A stretch of DNA of 31,150 nucleotides from an uncultured Gemmatimonadota bacterium (GCA_946480295.1 CAMLIT010000041.1:1-31150); one strand, 5' to 3'. Shown: positions 1-8,709, numbered from the stretch's first letter. The notes: generated by a model from the letters alone, not told the origin. Numbers and translations: made by a program.

Positions 1-1468
1 CGGGCGTCCGCGCCGCGGCCGCCGGCGCCGCCGTCTCCGGCCGTCGCGCGGCACCGGCCGCGGCTCCCGCCGCCACCGGCGTCCCTTCCCCGTTCGCCGA
101 CCCGGCGATCAGCGTGAGCAGCTCGCTCCGCACCTCGTCGGCCGGGACTCCCAGCAATTTGGCCGTGCGCACCGTGTCTCCACCAGTCGAGGCGAAGGTG
201 CGCACGACGAGCTGCCGGCGCGCGTCGGCCACCGTGGAGCCCACGGCGATGTTCACCGACGAGTTCACCTCGCCCGAGCTGCGGAGGTGCCGCGGCATGA
301 TGTCGCCGACGGTGATCTTCTCCCCGCGCGCCATGATCACCGCCCGCTCGACCGCGTTCTTCAGCTCGCGGACGTTGCCCGGCCAGTGATACGACAGGAT
401 CCAGTCCCACGCCGCGTCCTCGAAGCCGGTGATGTTCTTCCCGTTCTGGCTCGCGTAGCGCTCGAGGAACTCGCGCGCGAGGAGCTGCACGTCCTCGGCG
501 CGCTCGCGCAGCGGCGGCAGCACGATCTCGACGACCGCGAGGCGATAGTAGAGGTCCTCGCGCAGCTCGCCCTCGGAGATCGCCTTCTGGAGGTCCTTGT
601 TCGTGGCGGCGACGACGCGGATGTCGACCGGGATCTCCTTCTTCCCGCCGAGGCGGCGCACCATGCGCGTCTCGAGCGCGCGCAGCAGCTTGACCTGGAT
701 GTCGGGCGACATCTCCGCGACCTCGTCGAGGAAGAGCGTCCCGCCGCTCGCCAGCTCGAACGCGCCCGGCTTCTCGTTCGTCGACCCCGTGAAGGCGCCC
801 TTCTCGTGGCCGAACAGCTCGTTCTCCAGGATCTCCTTCGGGAGCGCCGCGCAGTTGAGGGCGAAGAAGGGCCCCTTCGCGCGCTCGCTCTTCGTGTGGC
901 ACGCCCGCGCGACGAGCTCCTTGCCCGTGCCGGACTCGCCGAGAATGAGCACGCTCGCCGTGGAGGACGCCACGGCGTCGATCACCTGGTACACGCCGCG
1001 CATCACGTCCGACTGGCCGGTGAGCTCGCCGTAGTGCGTGAGCCCCTCGAGCTTCGACGCGAGCTCGCGGTTCTTCTGCTGGACGTTGAACTTCTCCAGC
1101 GCCTTCGGGATGAGCGCCTTGAGCCGGTTGAGCTTCTCGGCGTTCAGCGGCTTCTCGATGTAGTCGTAGGCGCCCTGGCGCATCGCGTCCACCGCCGTCT
1201 CGACGGTGCCGGCGCCGGTGATGATGATGCACTCGGTGGGGATCTGCCGCTGCTGCAGCTCGCGCAGGAGCGCCAGCCCGTCCACCTTGGGCATCTTCAG
1301 GTCGGCGAGGATGACGCCGAACTTCTCGTTCGACAGCCGCTCGAGCGCCTTCTGGCCGTCGTTCGCCACCTCGACTCCGTAGCCCTCCTCGCCGAGGATG
1401 GCGCCCAGGCCGGCGGTGATGGCCTGCTCGTCGTCGGCGATGAGGATCTTCGCGTTCGTCTGCTTCAT
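1..1468 (-). CDS. Sigma-54-dependent response regulator, NtrC family (3' end beyond the window)
   Basis: A two-component regulator that should activate sigma-54 RNA polymerase when phosphorylated. Read on the minus strand, 489 codons are open to the window edge, so the C-terminus is missing. Residues 1-120 are a receiver domain: acidic pair D12-D13, phospho-acceptor D56 in ADLKMP and the conserved lysine in YIEKP. The central AAA+ domain has Walker A GESGTGKE (177-184), the sigma-54 contact loop at 224-229 and Walker B GGTLFLDE (242-249). The contact loop reads GAFTGS rather than the usual GAFTGA. A Fis-like helix-turn-helix lies around 415-452, followed by an Ala/Gly/Pro-rich tail. The ATG at 1468 overlaps the stop of the upstream kinase-like gene by ATGA, so the two are translationally coupled and the upstream protein is the likely phosphodonor. 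Its targets cannot be read from the window. Confidence 0.92.
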   Translation of the reverse strand, partial: MKQTNAKILIADDEQAITAGLGAILGEEGYGVEVANDGQKALERLSNEKFGVILADLKMPKVDGLALLRELQQRQIPTECIIITGAGTVETAVDAMRQGAYDYIEKPLNAEKLNRLKALIPKALEKFNVQQKNRELASKLEGLTHYGELTGQSDVMRGVYQVIDAVASSTASVLILGESGTGKELVARACHTKSERAKGPFFALNCAALPKEILENELFGHEKGAFTGSTNEKPGAFELASGGTLFLDEVAEMSPDIQVKLLRALETRMVRRLGGKKEIPVDIRVVAATNKDLQKAISEGELREDLYYRLAVVEIVLPPLRERAEDVQLLAREFLERYASQNGKNITGFEDAAWDWILSYHWPGNVRELKNAVERAVIMARGEKITVGDIMPRHLRSSGEVNSSVNIAVGSTVADARRQLVVRTFASTGGDTVRTAKLLGVPADEVRSELLTLIAGSANGEGTPVAAGAAAGAARRPETAAPAAAARTP

Positions 1469-2118
1469 GCTCTCTCGCGCAATGGTTCGCCGCTGTGCGG
1501 GAACGCCAATGAGATGCCCCGCGCGGTGTTCCGGACCAGGATGCCGGCGTCGGATACCGCGTGCGTGATGTCGGGTTCCAGAATGGGAGCGCCGACGTCG
1601 GCGGTGGTACACTCCACCTCCAGCACCGTCTCGCTACCGGACTGCCGCGCGACGCGACAGCGCACGTCGCGCTTGGAGTCCATACACGCAAGCATCGCCG
1701 ATGCCACGGCGAGCCGGACGACATTGCCCCGCGCCCAGCTCGCCGGCGCCTGCACCGGCCCCGTGTCCGCGCTCTCCACGACCTCGAGCGCGCACCCCTC
1801 GGCCCGCGCCGCTGGCCGGAGCAGCGCGGCCAGCCCGCGGACCGTCGCCGCGATGTCCACCGGCTCGCGCGGCGCGCGCGCCAGCTGGAGCATCGCCTCG
1901 CTCATGTCCACCACCGCCTCGAGCTGGCCGGCGGCGACCCCGGCGAAGCTCGCCACCGCCGCCGCGGGCGCGTCCGGCTTCGCCGCCCGCGCCCGCACCA
2001 CCTCCAGGTTCACCGCGACACCGTTCAGCGCACCCTTGATCTCGTGCGCCGCCCGCGTGGCGACGCGCTCCAGCGCCCGCAGCCAGAGCTCGTCGACCGT
2101 GCGTCGCGTGTTATTCAC
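1465..2118 (-). CDS. Degenerate histidine kinase / ChpT- or Spo0B-like phosphotransferase
   Basis: A 217-residue protein with a histidine-kinase dimerisation helix: AAHEIKGALNG is an H-box with putative phospho-His H25. The C-terminal half has the length of a HATPase domain, but I see no clear N-box asparagine (the region reads NVVRLAVASAMLAC) and no DxGxG or GxG boxes. No sensor, PAS or membrane segment precedes the H-box. Size and layout match histidine phosphotransferases such as ChpT and Spo0B, which relay phosphate rather than bind ATP. The start is GTG at 2118, overlapping the aldolase stop by 8 nt; the stop overlaps the next ATG by 4 nt. It sits exactly where the cognate kinase of the NtrC-type regulator would be, so a role in phosphate relay to that regulator is inferred. 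It could instead be a soluble kinase with a diverged ATPase domain. Confidence 0.72.
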   Translation of the reverse strand: MNNTRRTVDELWLRALERVATRAAHEIKGALNGVAVNLEVVRARAAKPDAPAAAVASFAGVAAGQLEAVVDMSEAMLQLARAPREPVDIAATVRGLAALLRPAARAEGCALEVVESADTGPVQAPASWARGNVVRLAVASAMLACMDSKRDVRCRVARQSGSETVLEVECTTADVGAPILEPDITHAVSDAGILVRNTARGISLAFPHSGEPLRERA

Positions 2119-3517
2119 CCGCCTCCGCGTCGTCTGGTGCCGCCGCCACCGCCACCGTCTCGTGCGGCATCGGCCGGTGCTGCACCGGCGCGTGCACGTA
2201 CTGCGCCACGTACTTCGCCGTGTTCCCCACCGCGAGCTGCCGGAAGAGGAACTCGAACTTCTCGTCGTACAACCGCGCCAGCTTCGCCTTCGCCGCGTCG
2301 GGCAGGTGCCAGAGCTGCTTCTTGAACGGCCCGAGCGCCTTCTTCCGCGACTTGTAGTAGAACTGCTCGTCCGAATCGGTCGGCTTCCGCTCCTCCTTCG
2401 CGTTCACCTCGAGCCACGCGTAGATCTCCCGCCGCAGCTCGTCCGGCATGCCGTCGTACAGCATGTTCTGGAAGTTCGTCGCGAGGTGGATCTCCGCCGT
2501 CTCGATCTCCGGGAACTTGTGGAACGCCGTGTCGGGCAGCGTCGACGCGCCGTGCTGCACCGCGCCCGACATCCCGTACTCGTCGCGCGCCACCTTCGAC
2601 AGCTCCCGCAGCGTGTCGAAGTCCACGTTCACCTTCGCGATCGAGCCGTCCGGCAGCACCACGCCCCCGTGCGAGGTCCCCGTCTGCACGGAGATCTTCG
2701 ACAGCCCGGCCATGTTCTTCGGCTTCACGCGGTTCAGCCCGTCCATGTACGCGCGCAGCTCGCCGACGTTGGAGTTGTGCCCCCCGACCTCGCCGATCTC
2801 GCCGCCCACGGAGATCGTCACGCCCTCCGGCTGGAGCTCGCGCACCGTGGAGAGGATGTCGACGCCGACATCGTAGTTGAGCCGCTGCTGCTCGTCGAGC
2901 GTCGCCTTGGAGATGTCGACCAGCGTCGACGTGTCGACGTCGATGTTGTAGAAGCCCGCCGCGATCGCCTCGCGGGCGAGCGCCTTCACCGCCTCGACCT
3001 CGGCCTTCGGGTCGACGGCGTACTTCTTCGCGTTGACCTGGAAGTGGTCGCCCTGGACGAACACCGGGCCGCGGAACCCCTCGCGCATCGCCGCGGCGAG
3101 CAGCACGGCGACGTACTCCGGCGGCCGCTGGTCGGTGTACGCGATCTCCGAGCGCGCGATCTCGAGGATGAACGCCCCGGCCTCGAGCTTCTTCGCGGTC
3201 CGGAAGAGCGAGCGCGCGGTGTCGTAGACCATCCCGCGCAGGTTCATCGCTGGGACGGTGAAGCCGTGGATCTCGCCACGCCCGCGCGCCAGGTACAGCT
3301 CCTGGATCGACGCGGGGCGCACGCCGACCGCCTGGCCGAGCTCCCAGATGAGCCAGCGCGCGTAGTCGCGCTCGTCGTTCTCGCCGAAAACGGCCGTGCG
3401 AACGAGCGTGTCCATGGTCTCGGAGGCGAGCGCCGCCTCCCGCTTGACCGTGACGCGCCCGTCCTGGACCTCGACATCCGCTCCGAACAGGGAATTCAAA
3501 GCGTCGAGATGCTCCAT
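2111..3517 (-). CDS. fba: Class II fructose-bisphosphate aldolase-like protein
   Basis: A metal-dependent aldolase of 468 residues, probably cleaving fructose 1,6-bisphosphate to two triose phosphates in the cytoplasm. Family features are visible: GDHFQ (156-160), which supplies the zinc-ligand region; NIDVDTSTLVD (191-201), the acidic strand; GEIGEVGG (239-246); and GTSHG (280-284), matching the conserved glycine/histidine loop. It is longer than typical class II enzymes (about 280-360 residues), with extra N- and C-terminal segments, so tagatose-bisphosphate or another bisphosphate substrate is possible. I chose ATG 3517, which has an AGAGG ribosome site 6 nt upstream; the open frame extends further 5' but offers no good start codon before it runs under pgi. 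It lies 124 bp after pgi and overlaps the downstream kinase-like gene by 8 nt, linking glycolysis to the two-component pair. Confidence 0.82.
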   Translation of the reverse strand: MEHLDALNSLFGADVEVQDGRVTVKREAALASETMDTLVRTAVFGENDERDYARWLIWELGQAVGVRPASIQELYLARGRGEIHGFTVPAMNLRGMVYDTARSLFRTAKKLEAGAFILEIARSEIAYTDQRPPEYVAVLLAAAMREGFRGPVFVQGDHFQVNAKKYAVDPKAEVEAVKALAREAIAAGFYNIDVDTSTLVDISKATLDEQQRLNYDVGVDILSTVRELQPEGVTISVGGEIGEVGGHNSNVGELRAYMDGLNRVKPKNMAGLSKISVQTGTSHGGVVLPDGSIAKVNVDFDTLRELSKVARDEYGMSGAVQHGASTLPDTAFHKFPEIETAEIHLATNFQNMLYDGMPDELRREIYAWLEVNAKEERKPTDSDEQFYYKSRKKALGPFKKQLWHLPDAAKAKLARLYDEKFEFLFRQLAVGNTAKYVAQYVHAPVQHRPMPHETVAVAAAPDDAEAGE

Positions 3518-3641
3518 GTATGCCTCTACCGTGGGTGTCTGTTGGGATGTGATCCCCGGAAGCTGTACCGCCCCGGTGGTGCGGGCAAGCGTCCCGTCAC
3601 GTTTGCCTCGGGCCCGCCCGCCGCGCCATCGGGAGCACCCC

Positions 3642-5027
3642 CTACACCCGGTACTCCGACTTCGGCTTCGGTAGCATGTTCCATTCCTGCCGAGCCTGCT
3701 CGGCATCCGGCCGGCCGAGCTGCGCGTAGGTGAACTGCTTCCCGAGCTCCACCCCCGGCTGGTCGAGCGGATTGACCCCGTACAGCCGGCCGGCGTAGAT
3801 CGTCGCGATCTCGAGGAGCATGAACAGCGCCCCGAGGTGCCAGGCGTCCACCCGGTCGATGTGGATCGTGAGGTTCGGGCGGCCGCGGCGCGCCAGGGCG
3901 CCCGCCGTCGCCCGCTGCTCGATGTCCAGCAGCTCCCCAAGCTGGTGACCGCCGAGGTACGCCAGCTCCTTCACGTCGCCGTGCAGCTTCGGGATCTCTA
4001 CCTGCGCCCCGCGCTCGCCGACGGCGATGAAGGCGACGGTCTTGTCGGGGGGCCCCTCCATGAAGAGCTGCACCTTGCTGTGCTGGTCGGTGGCCCCGAG
4101 CGCCGCCAGCGGCGTCGGCCCCACGCCTGCGTCGCCAGGCTTCGCGTGCTTGCCGAGGCTCTCCGCCCAGAGCTGGACATACCAGTCGGCGAGGTCGCGC
4201 AGCGGGTCGGCGTAGGGCATGAGCACGTGGATGTGCCGCCCGTGCCGCGTGTCGGCCAGGTACTGGAGCTCGGCGAGCACCCCCGCGGGGTTCTCGCGGA
4301 GCACGGTGCCGGTGCACCGGGCGGCGAGGTCGGCGGCGCCCTTCAGCAGCGCCGCCGTGTCGATCCCGACGAGCGCCGCCGGCAGGATGCCGACCGGCGT
4401 GAGGACGCTGAAGCGCCCGCCCACGTTAGGCGGGATGTCGAGCGCGGGGATCCCGTCCGAGCGCGAGATCGCGCGCAGCGCCCCCTTCTGCGGATCCGTG
4501 ACGAAGACCAGATGGTCCTTCGCCGCGTCGCCGACCGCCTGCTGGAGGCGCTGCCGCACGACGAGGTACTGCGCCATCGTCTCCGCCGTGCCGCCGGACT
4601 TGGACGTCACGACGAAGAGCGAGCGCGCGAGATCGAGGCGCGCGAGCAGCGCCGCGATCGTCGTCGGGTCCACGTTGTCGAGCACGTGGAGCCGCGGCCA
4701 GCCGCCGCGCTCCCCGCTGGACAGCGTGTTCCACGCCGGCTCGAGGAGCGCCGTGCGCAGCGCGATCGGCCCGAGCGCCGAGCCGCCGATGCCGAGGATG
4801 ACGACATCGTCGAAGCGCCCGCGGACTCGTTGGGCGAAGTCCGTCGATTGGCGGTGCAGCGGCTCGTCGGTCGGCAGGTCGAGGAAGCCGAGATCGCCCC
4901 GGTCGCGGAGCGCGTCGAACCCGTCGTGCACGCTCGCGAAGTCGCGCTGCGCCTGCTCCCAGGCCGTGGCCTCGATCCCCCCCGAGACCACGTCGGCCAT
5001 CATGTTGGTGTAGTCGATGGAAAGCAT
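3642..5027 (-). CDS. pgi: Glucose-6-phosphate isomerase
   Basis: Interconverts glucose 6-phosphate and fructose 6-phosphate in the cytoplasm. The 461-residue length fits the short bacterial form of the enzyme. Seen in order: GIGGSALGP (79-87), phosphate-binding TSKSGGTAET (141-150), the family signature NVGGRFSVLTPVG (201-213), and the C-terminal signature NPLDQPGVELGKQ that contributes the active-site lysine. The frame stays open upstream to 5102, but those 25 codons are translated 7-bp repeat DNA, giving repeated LDPRPS peptides, so I start at the ATG at 5027. Upstream lies the repeat block that separates it from the metallo-hydrolase gene; downstream is the aldolase. A GTTAGGC heptamer at 4425-4431 sits inside this gene and encodes Pro-Asn as CCT AAC. 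Confidence 0.95.
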   Translation of the reverse strand: MLSIDYTNMMADVVSGGIEATAWEQAQRDFASVHDGFDALRDRGDLGFLDLPTDEPLHRQSTDFAQRVRGRFDDVVILGIGGSALGPIALRTALLEPAWNTLSSGERGGWPRLHVLDNVDPTTIAALLARLDLARSLFVVTSKSGGTAETMAQYLVVRQRLQQAVGDAAKDHLVFVTDPQKGALRAISRSDGIPALDIPPNVGGRFSVLTPVGILPAALVGIDTAALLKGAADLAARCTGTVLRENPAGVLAELQYLADTRHGRHIHVLMPYADPLRDLADWYVQLWAESLGKHAKPGDAGVGPTPLAALGATDQHSKVQLFMEGPPDKTVAFIAVGERGAQVEIPKLHGDVKELAYLGGHQLGELLDIEQRATAGALARRGRPNLTIHIDRVDAWHLGALFMLLEIATIYAGRLYGVNPLDQPGVELGKQFTYAQLGRPDAEQARQEWNMLPKPKSEYRV

Positions 5028-5041
5028 GGTAGTAGTAGTGG

Positions 5042-5157
5042 CGAGGGTCGAGGGTCGAGGGTCGAGAGCGAGGGACGAGGGACGCGGGTCGAGAGGAAGC
5101 ATCGATGCGCGATGCTCTCCAGCTCGACCCTCGACCCTGAACCCTCGACCCTTCTCA
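5042..5157. repeat. Inverted 7-bp repeat block with central palindrome (pgi upstream region)
   Basis: The left arm (about 5042-5093) reads as heptamers AGGGTCG three times, then AGGGACG twice, then CGGGTCG. The right arm (about 5121-5155) holds the reverse complement CGACCCT in three diverged copies. Between them AGCATCG (5098-5104) pairs with CGATGCT (5110-5116) around a 5-nt loop. A transcript could fold into a long hairpin between the metallo-hydrolase gene and pgi, both read leftward. The block also supplies the last bases of the metallo-hydrolase stop region. Confidence 0.8.
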
Positions 5158-5931
5158 GATCTTCACCGTCAGCCCGTCGAACGCGGGCGCGATGCCGCGC
5201 GGGAGCTCGGCTTCGAGGTCCGCGTGGAAGTTGTCGTGCGTCAGGTGGATCAGGTACGTGCGCTCGGCGCCGATCTCGGCGGCCACGCGCAGCGCCTCCG
5301 GAATGCTCAGGTGCGTGGGGTGCTCGGTCCGGAAGAGTGCGTTGAGGACGAGGACGCGGCAGCCGCGGAGCCGCTGGATCGCCGGGGGCGGGACGGTCTT
5401 CGCGTCGGTCACGAACGCCAGCGGCCCGATGCGGTATGCAAAGACCGTGACAGCACCGTGCGGCACCGGCACCGCCACGACCTCCACGTCGCCGACGACG
5501 AACGGCACGTCGGGCTCGATCACGTGCCGCTTTGCCTCCGGCTTGGACGTCCCCGGCAGCGGGCGGATGTCGTCGTCGAAGATGTACGCGAACTTGCGCG
5601 CCAGCCCGTCGAGCGTCTGCGCCGAACCATAGACCGGGAGCGGCCCCGAACGCTTCACCGTGATCGCGCGCAGGTCGTCGATCCCGTGGGTGTGGTCGGC
5701 GTGATCGTGCGTGAAGAGCACCGCGTCCACCCGATCCACGCCCGCCGCGATGAGCTGGAGCCGCAGCTCTGGGGGCGTGTCGATCAGGATCCGCGTCCCG
5801 CCGTCGGTCTCGACCAGCGCCCCGACGCGCGTGCGCCGGTCGCGCGGATCCGCCGACCGGCACACCCGGCACCCGCACCCGATGTAGGGGACGCCGAAGC
5901 TGGTGCCGGTGCCCAGGAACGTCAGCCGCAT
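5155..5931 (-). CDS. MBL-fold metallo-hydrolase, PhnP-like phosphodiesterase
   Basis: A 258-residue metallo-beta-lactamase-fold enzyme. The metal-binding motif THDHADH is at 74-80, with further ligands suggested by the VTDAK strand and the late HLTHDNFH segment. Near the N-terminus the cysteines C19, C21 and C24 (GCGCRVC) match the extra structural zinc site of PhnP-type cyclic phosphodiesterases, which separates it from glyoxalase II or RNase Z. Its substrate is probably a cyclic or ester-linked nucleotide or ribose phosphate, by family knowledge only. There is no phn cluster nearby; it sits between pyk and pgi. Both sides are bounded by heptamer-repeat blocks, so it may be transcribed separately from the sugar genes. 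The ATG at 5931 is immediately followed upstream by the next repeat block. Confidence 0.85.
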   Translation of the reverse strand: MRLTFLGTGTSFGVPYIGCGCRVCRSADPRDRRTRVGALVETDGGTRILIDTPPELRLQLIAAGVDRVDAVLFTHDHADHTHGIDDLRAITVKRSGPLPVYGSAQTLDGLARKFAYIFDDDIRPLPGTSKPEAKRHVIEPDVPFVVGDVEVVAVPVPHGAVTVFAYRIGPLAFVTDAKTVPPPAIQRLRGCRVLVLNALFRTEHPTHLSIPEALRVAAEIGAERTYLIHLTHDNFHADLEAELPRGIAPAFDGLTVKI

Positions 5932-5935
5932 GGGA

Positions 5936-6050
5936 GCGACGCGGGACGCGGGACGCGCGACGCGGGCGACCGGTCGAGACCGCGCTCCACCCCATGCCGA
6001 GGTGTTCCGCCGTCACGCCACCGCGCGTCCCGCGTCCCTCGTCCCGCGTT
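5936..6050. repeat. Inverted 7-bp repeat block (GACGCGG / CGCGTCC) between pyk and the MBL gene
   Basis: The left arm (5936-5969) is GACGCGG-type heptamers: two perfect copies and two close variants. The right arm (6021-6050) is the reverse-complement type CGCGTCC, with a CTCGTCC variant. About 50 bp lies between the arms. It has the same architecture as the block at 5042-5157 but a different heptamer. It occupies the whole gap between two leftward genes and could fold in the pyk transcript. Confidence 0.8.
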
Positions 6051-7453
6051 CAAACCGTTTCCACCTTCAGCAGATTCGTCGTTCCCGGCGTGTCGAAGGG
6101 CACGCCCGCGGTGACCACCACCCGGTCCCCGCTCCGCGCCAGGCCGCGGCGGCGGACGACGTCGAGCGCGATGCGCGCCGCCTCGTCGTAGGTCTCGCAG
6201 TGCGGCACCAGCTCCGGCACCACGCCCCACACCAGCGCGAGCTGCCGGTAGGTGCGCGGCGAGTCGGTCTGCGAGAGGATCGGCACCTGCGGCCGCTGCG
6301 ACGCGACGATCCGCGCCGTGAACCCGCTCTTCGTCACGACGACGATCGCCGGCGCGGCGAGCATCTCCGCGGCGGCGCTGCACGCCGCGGCGATGGCGAA
6401 CTCCGTGCTCATCGCCCGCTCGCCCGCGCGGCGCTCGTCGCGCTGGATGCGCGCCTCGTGCTTCTCGATCTCGGCGATGATCCGGCTCATCGCCTCCACC
6501 GCCAGCCGCGGGTACTGCCCCGCCGCCGTCTCCGCCGAGAGCATCACCGCGTCGGTGCCGTCGAGGATCGCGTTCGCCACGTCGCTCGCCTCGGCGCGCG
6601 TCGGCCGCGGGTTCGTGATCATCGACTCCAGCATCTGCGTCGCCGTGATCACGGGCCGGCCCATCCGGTTGCACAGCGCGATGATCCGCTTCTGCGCGAT
6701 CGGCACCTCCTCGAACGGCAGCTCCACCCCCAGGTCGCCGCGCGCGACCATCACCGCGTCCGACGCGCCGATGATCGTCTCGATGTTCTCGAGCGCGGAA
6801 TCCTTCTCGATCTTCGCGACGACGAGCATCTCCCTGGGGATCAGCCCGCGCAGCTCGGCGATGTCCTGGGCGCGCCGCACGAAGCTCAGCGCCAGGTACT
6901 CGAGCCCCTGCTGCACCGCGAACTTGATGTCCTCGCGGTCCTTCTCGGTGATGGAGGGCGCGGAGACCTGCACGCCGGGCAGGTTCATCCCCTTGTGGCT
7001 CTTGAGCGGGCCGCCGTGCAGCACGCGCGCCTTCACGCGCGGCTTCGACACGTCCAGCACCACGAACTCGAGCAGCCCGTCGTTGACGAGGATCCGGTCG
7101 CCGACGTGGACGTCGTCGGCGAGCGCCTCGTACGTCACGGGGATCTCGTCCCCCTTCTCCTGCCCCTCGGGCACGAAGACGACGTCGCTGCCGTCCGCGA
7201 GATCGATCGTCTCGGGGAGGTCGCCGATGCGGATGCGCGGCCCCTGGAGGTCGCCGAGGATGGCGACGGGGCGGCCGAGCTCCTCGGCGACGCGGCGGAC
7301 CGTGGCGATCGTCGCCGCGTGCTGTTCGTGCGTGCCGTGGGAGAAGTTCACGCGGGCGACGTTGAGGCCCGCTTCCATCAGACTGCGCAGCGCCTCGGCC
7401 GACGAGCTGGCCGGGCCGAGGGTGCAGACGATCTTCGTTCGGCAGAAAGTCAA
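6050..7453 (-). CDS. pyk: Pyruvate kinase
   Basis: Makes pyruvate and ATP from phosphoenolpyruvate and ADP, the last step of glycolysis. Signatures seen, numbering from the chosen start: RTKIVCTLGPAS at the N-terminus, FSHGTHEQH (38-45), GDLQGPRIRIG (67-77), the active-site block VVAKIEKDSAL with K214 and E216, and MVARGDLGVE (235-244) for metal binding. The C-terminal effector-domain region is present, and the total of 467 residues is normal. The start is TTG at 7453, preceded by AGGG seven bases upstream. The longer frame up to an ATG at 7537 would give an abnormal basic N-terminus and would begin inside a probable transcription terminator at 7511-7533, so I rejected it. Upstream is tal, with a gap that probably holds both a terminator and the pyk promoter. 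Confidence 0.93.
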   Translation of the reverse strand: MTFCRTKIVCTLGPASSSAEALRSLMEAGLNVARVNFSHGTHEQHAATIATVRRVAEELGRPVAILGDLQGPRIRIGDLPETIDLADGSDVVFVPEGQEKGDEIPVTYEALADDVHVGDRILVNDGLLEFVVLDVSKPRVKARVLHGGPLKSHKGMNLPGVQVSAPSITEKDREDIKFAVQQGLEYLALSFVRRAQDIAELRGLIPREMLVVAKIEKDSALENIETIIGASDAVMVARGDLGVELPFEEVPIAQKRIIALCNRMGRPVITATQMLESMITNPRPTRAEASDVANAILDGTDAVMLSAETAAGQYPRLAVEAMSRIIAEIEKHEARIQRDERRAGERAMSTEFAIAAACSAAAEMLAAPAIVVVTKSGFTARIVASQRPQVPILSQTDSPRTYRQLALVWGVVPELVPHCETYDEAARIALDVVRRRGLARSGDRVVVTAGVPFDTPGTTNLLKVETV

Positions 7454-7510
7454 AACGAAACCCTGTGCGGTGCTGTAGTGGTCCCTGAGTCCGGGCGGGA
7501 AGAACGAGAA

Positions 7511-7533
7511 CCGGCGGCGCGGGGCGCCGCCGG
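7511..7533 (-). terminator. Probable intrinsic terminator after tal
   Basis: On the minus strand CCGGCGGCG pairs perfectly with CGCCGCCGG (9 bp) around a 5-nt loop. The T-rich TTCTCGTTCTTCC follows, only 7 nt after the tal stop codon. The T run is interrupted by C and G, so termination strength is uncertain. Confidence 0.6.
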
Positions 7534-7540
7534 GCATGGC

Positions 7541-8683
7541 TCAGCGAAGTGCGGTCTCCTTCCCCAGGCTCTTCGTCTTCTGCTGGAGACCGGCGATGAG
7601 CGTGTCGAAGGACTTCTGGAAGCTCGCGATGCCATCCACGAGCAGCTTGTGCGTCACGTCCTCCATCGAGATGCCGAGGTCCGCGAGCTCCTTCAGCACG
7701 CGCTCGGCGTGGCGGACGTCGCGGTCCACGGTGCGCTCGACGTTGCCATGGTCGCGGAAGGCCTCGATCGTCTGCGGCGGCATCGTGTTCACGACCTGCG
7801 GCCCGACGAGGTCCTCGACGTACATGACATCGCGGTAGGCGGGGTTCTTCGTGCTCGTGCTCGCCCAGAGCGGCCGCTGCACGTTCGCCCCCTTCGCCGC
7901 GAGCGCCTTCCACCGCGCGCTCGCGATCTCGCGCTGGAACAGCTGGTAGGCGAGCTTGGCGTTCGCCACCGCGGCCTTCCCCTTCAGCTCCTGGATGTGC
8001 GCCTTCTGGCTCTCCGGCGCGTTCTTCAGCAGCGCGTCGAGCCGCTTGTCCACCTCGGTGTCGACGCGGCTGACGAAGAAGCTCGCCACGGAGTGGATGC
8101 CGCGGATGTCCTTCCCCTGCTGCAGCCGGTCCTCGAGACCGGCCATGTAGGCGTCGATGACGCGCTGGTAGGCGTCGAGCGAGAAGAGGAGCGTGATGTT
8201 GATGTTCAGCCCGGCGGCGGTGAGGCGACGGACCGCCTTCGCGCCCTCGACCGTCCCCGGCACCTTCACCATCACGTTCGGCCGCGCCACCGTGCTCCAC
8301 AGCCGCTCGGCCTCCGACACCGTGGCGCTCGCGTCGTTCGCCGCGCCGGGCGAGACCTCGATCGACACGTAGCCGTCGCCGCCGTGCGCGCGATCGTACA
8401 CCGGGCGGAAGATGTCGCACGCCTGCCGCACGTCGGTGGTCTCGATGAGCTCGAACAGCTCGGAGAGGGTGAAGTCGCCGGAGACGCCCCGGATCTGGTC
8501 GTCGTACTCCGAGCCCTCGGCGAGCGCCTTCTCGAAGATCGTCGGATTCGACGTCATGCCAGTGAGCGCGTCTTCACGGATGCGGCGCTCGAGATCGCCG
8601 TTGCGCAGGATCTTGCGCTCGATGAAGTCGAGCCAGATGGAAACACCGGCCTGGTGCAGCTGCTCGAGTCGATTGGCGGTCAT
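7541..8683 (-). CDS. tal: Transaldolase
   Basis: Transfers a dihydroxyacetone unit between sugar phosphates in the non-oxidative pentose phosphate pathway. The signature TGMTSNPTIF (41-50) and the Schiff-base lysine K140 in PNVMVKVPGT are clear. At 380 residues this is the longer transaldolase class (about 360-380), typical of actinobacteria and related high-GC groups, not the short 215-residue form. ATG 8683 has a strong purine-rich site (GGGAGCAGAGGGC) directly upstream. It is followed by a hairpin terminator and then pyk. Its upstream gap (8684-8765) contains the 9-bp inverted repeat GATGCGGAA (8710-8718) and TTCCGCATC (8747-8755), a possible operator or leader structure. Confidence 0.94.
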   Translation of the reverse strand: MTANRLEQLHQAGVSIWLDFIERKILRNGDLERRIREDALTGMTSNPTIFEKALAEGSEYDDQIRGVSGDFTLSELFELIETTDVRQACDIFRPVYDRAHGGDGYVSIEVSPGAANDASATVSEAERLWSTVARPNVMVKVPGTVEGAKAVRRLTAAGLNINITLLFSLDAYQRVIDAYMAGLEDRLQQGKDIRGIHSVASFFVSRVDTEVDKRLDALLKNAPESQKAHIQELKGKAAVANAKLAYQLFQREIASARWKALAAKGANVQRPLWASTSTKNPAYRDVMYVEDLVGPQVVNTMPPQTIEAFRDHGNVERTVDRDVRHAERVLKELADLGISMEDVTHKLLVDGIASFQKSFDTLIAGLQQKTKSLGKETALR

Positions 8684-8709
8684 GCCCTCTGCTCCCTTGC
8701 GGATCTCAT

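Noticed and set aside
287..3733. Very long plus-strand open frame (1148 codons)
   Set aside because: It is the antisense shadow of the NtrC, kinase-like and aldolase genes. Its translation is Arg/Leu/Val-rich with no family motif, as expected for the opposite strand of GC-rich genes.
5028..5102. N-terminal extension of pgi
   Set aside because: The 25 codons translate the heptamer repeat into repeated LDPRPS peptides; the family start fits ATG 5027.
7454..7537. ATG 7537 as the pyk start
   Set aside because: It lies just after the tal stop and just upstream of the 9-bp hairpin with T-rich tail, gives an odd basic N-terminus and makes the enzyme longer than normal.
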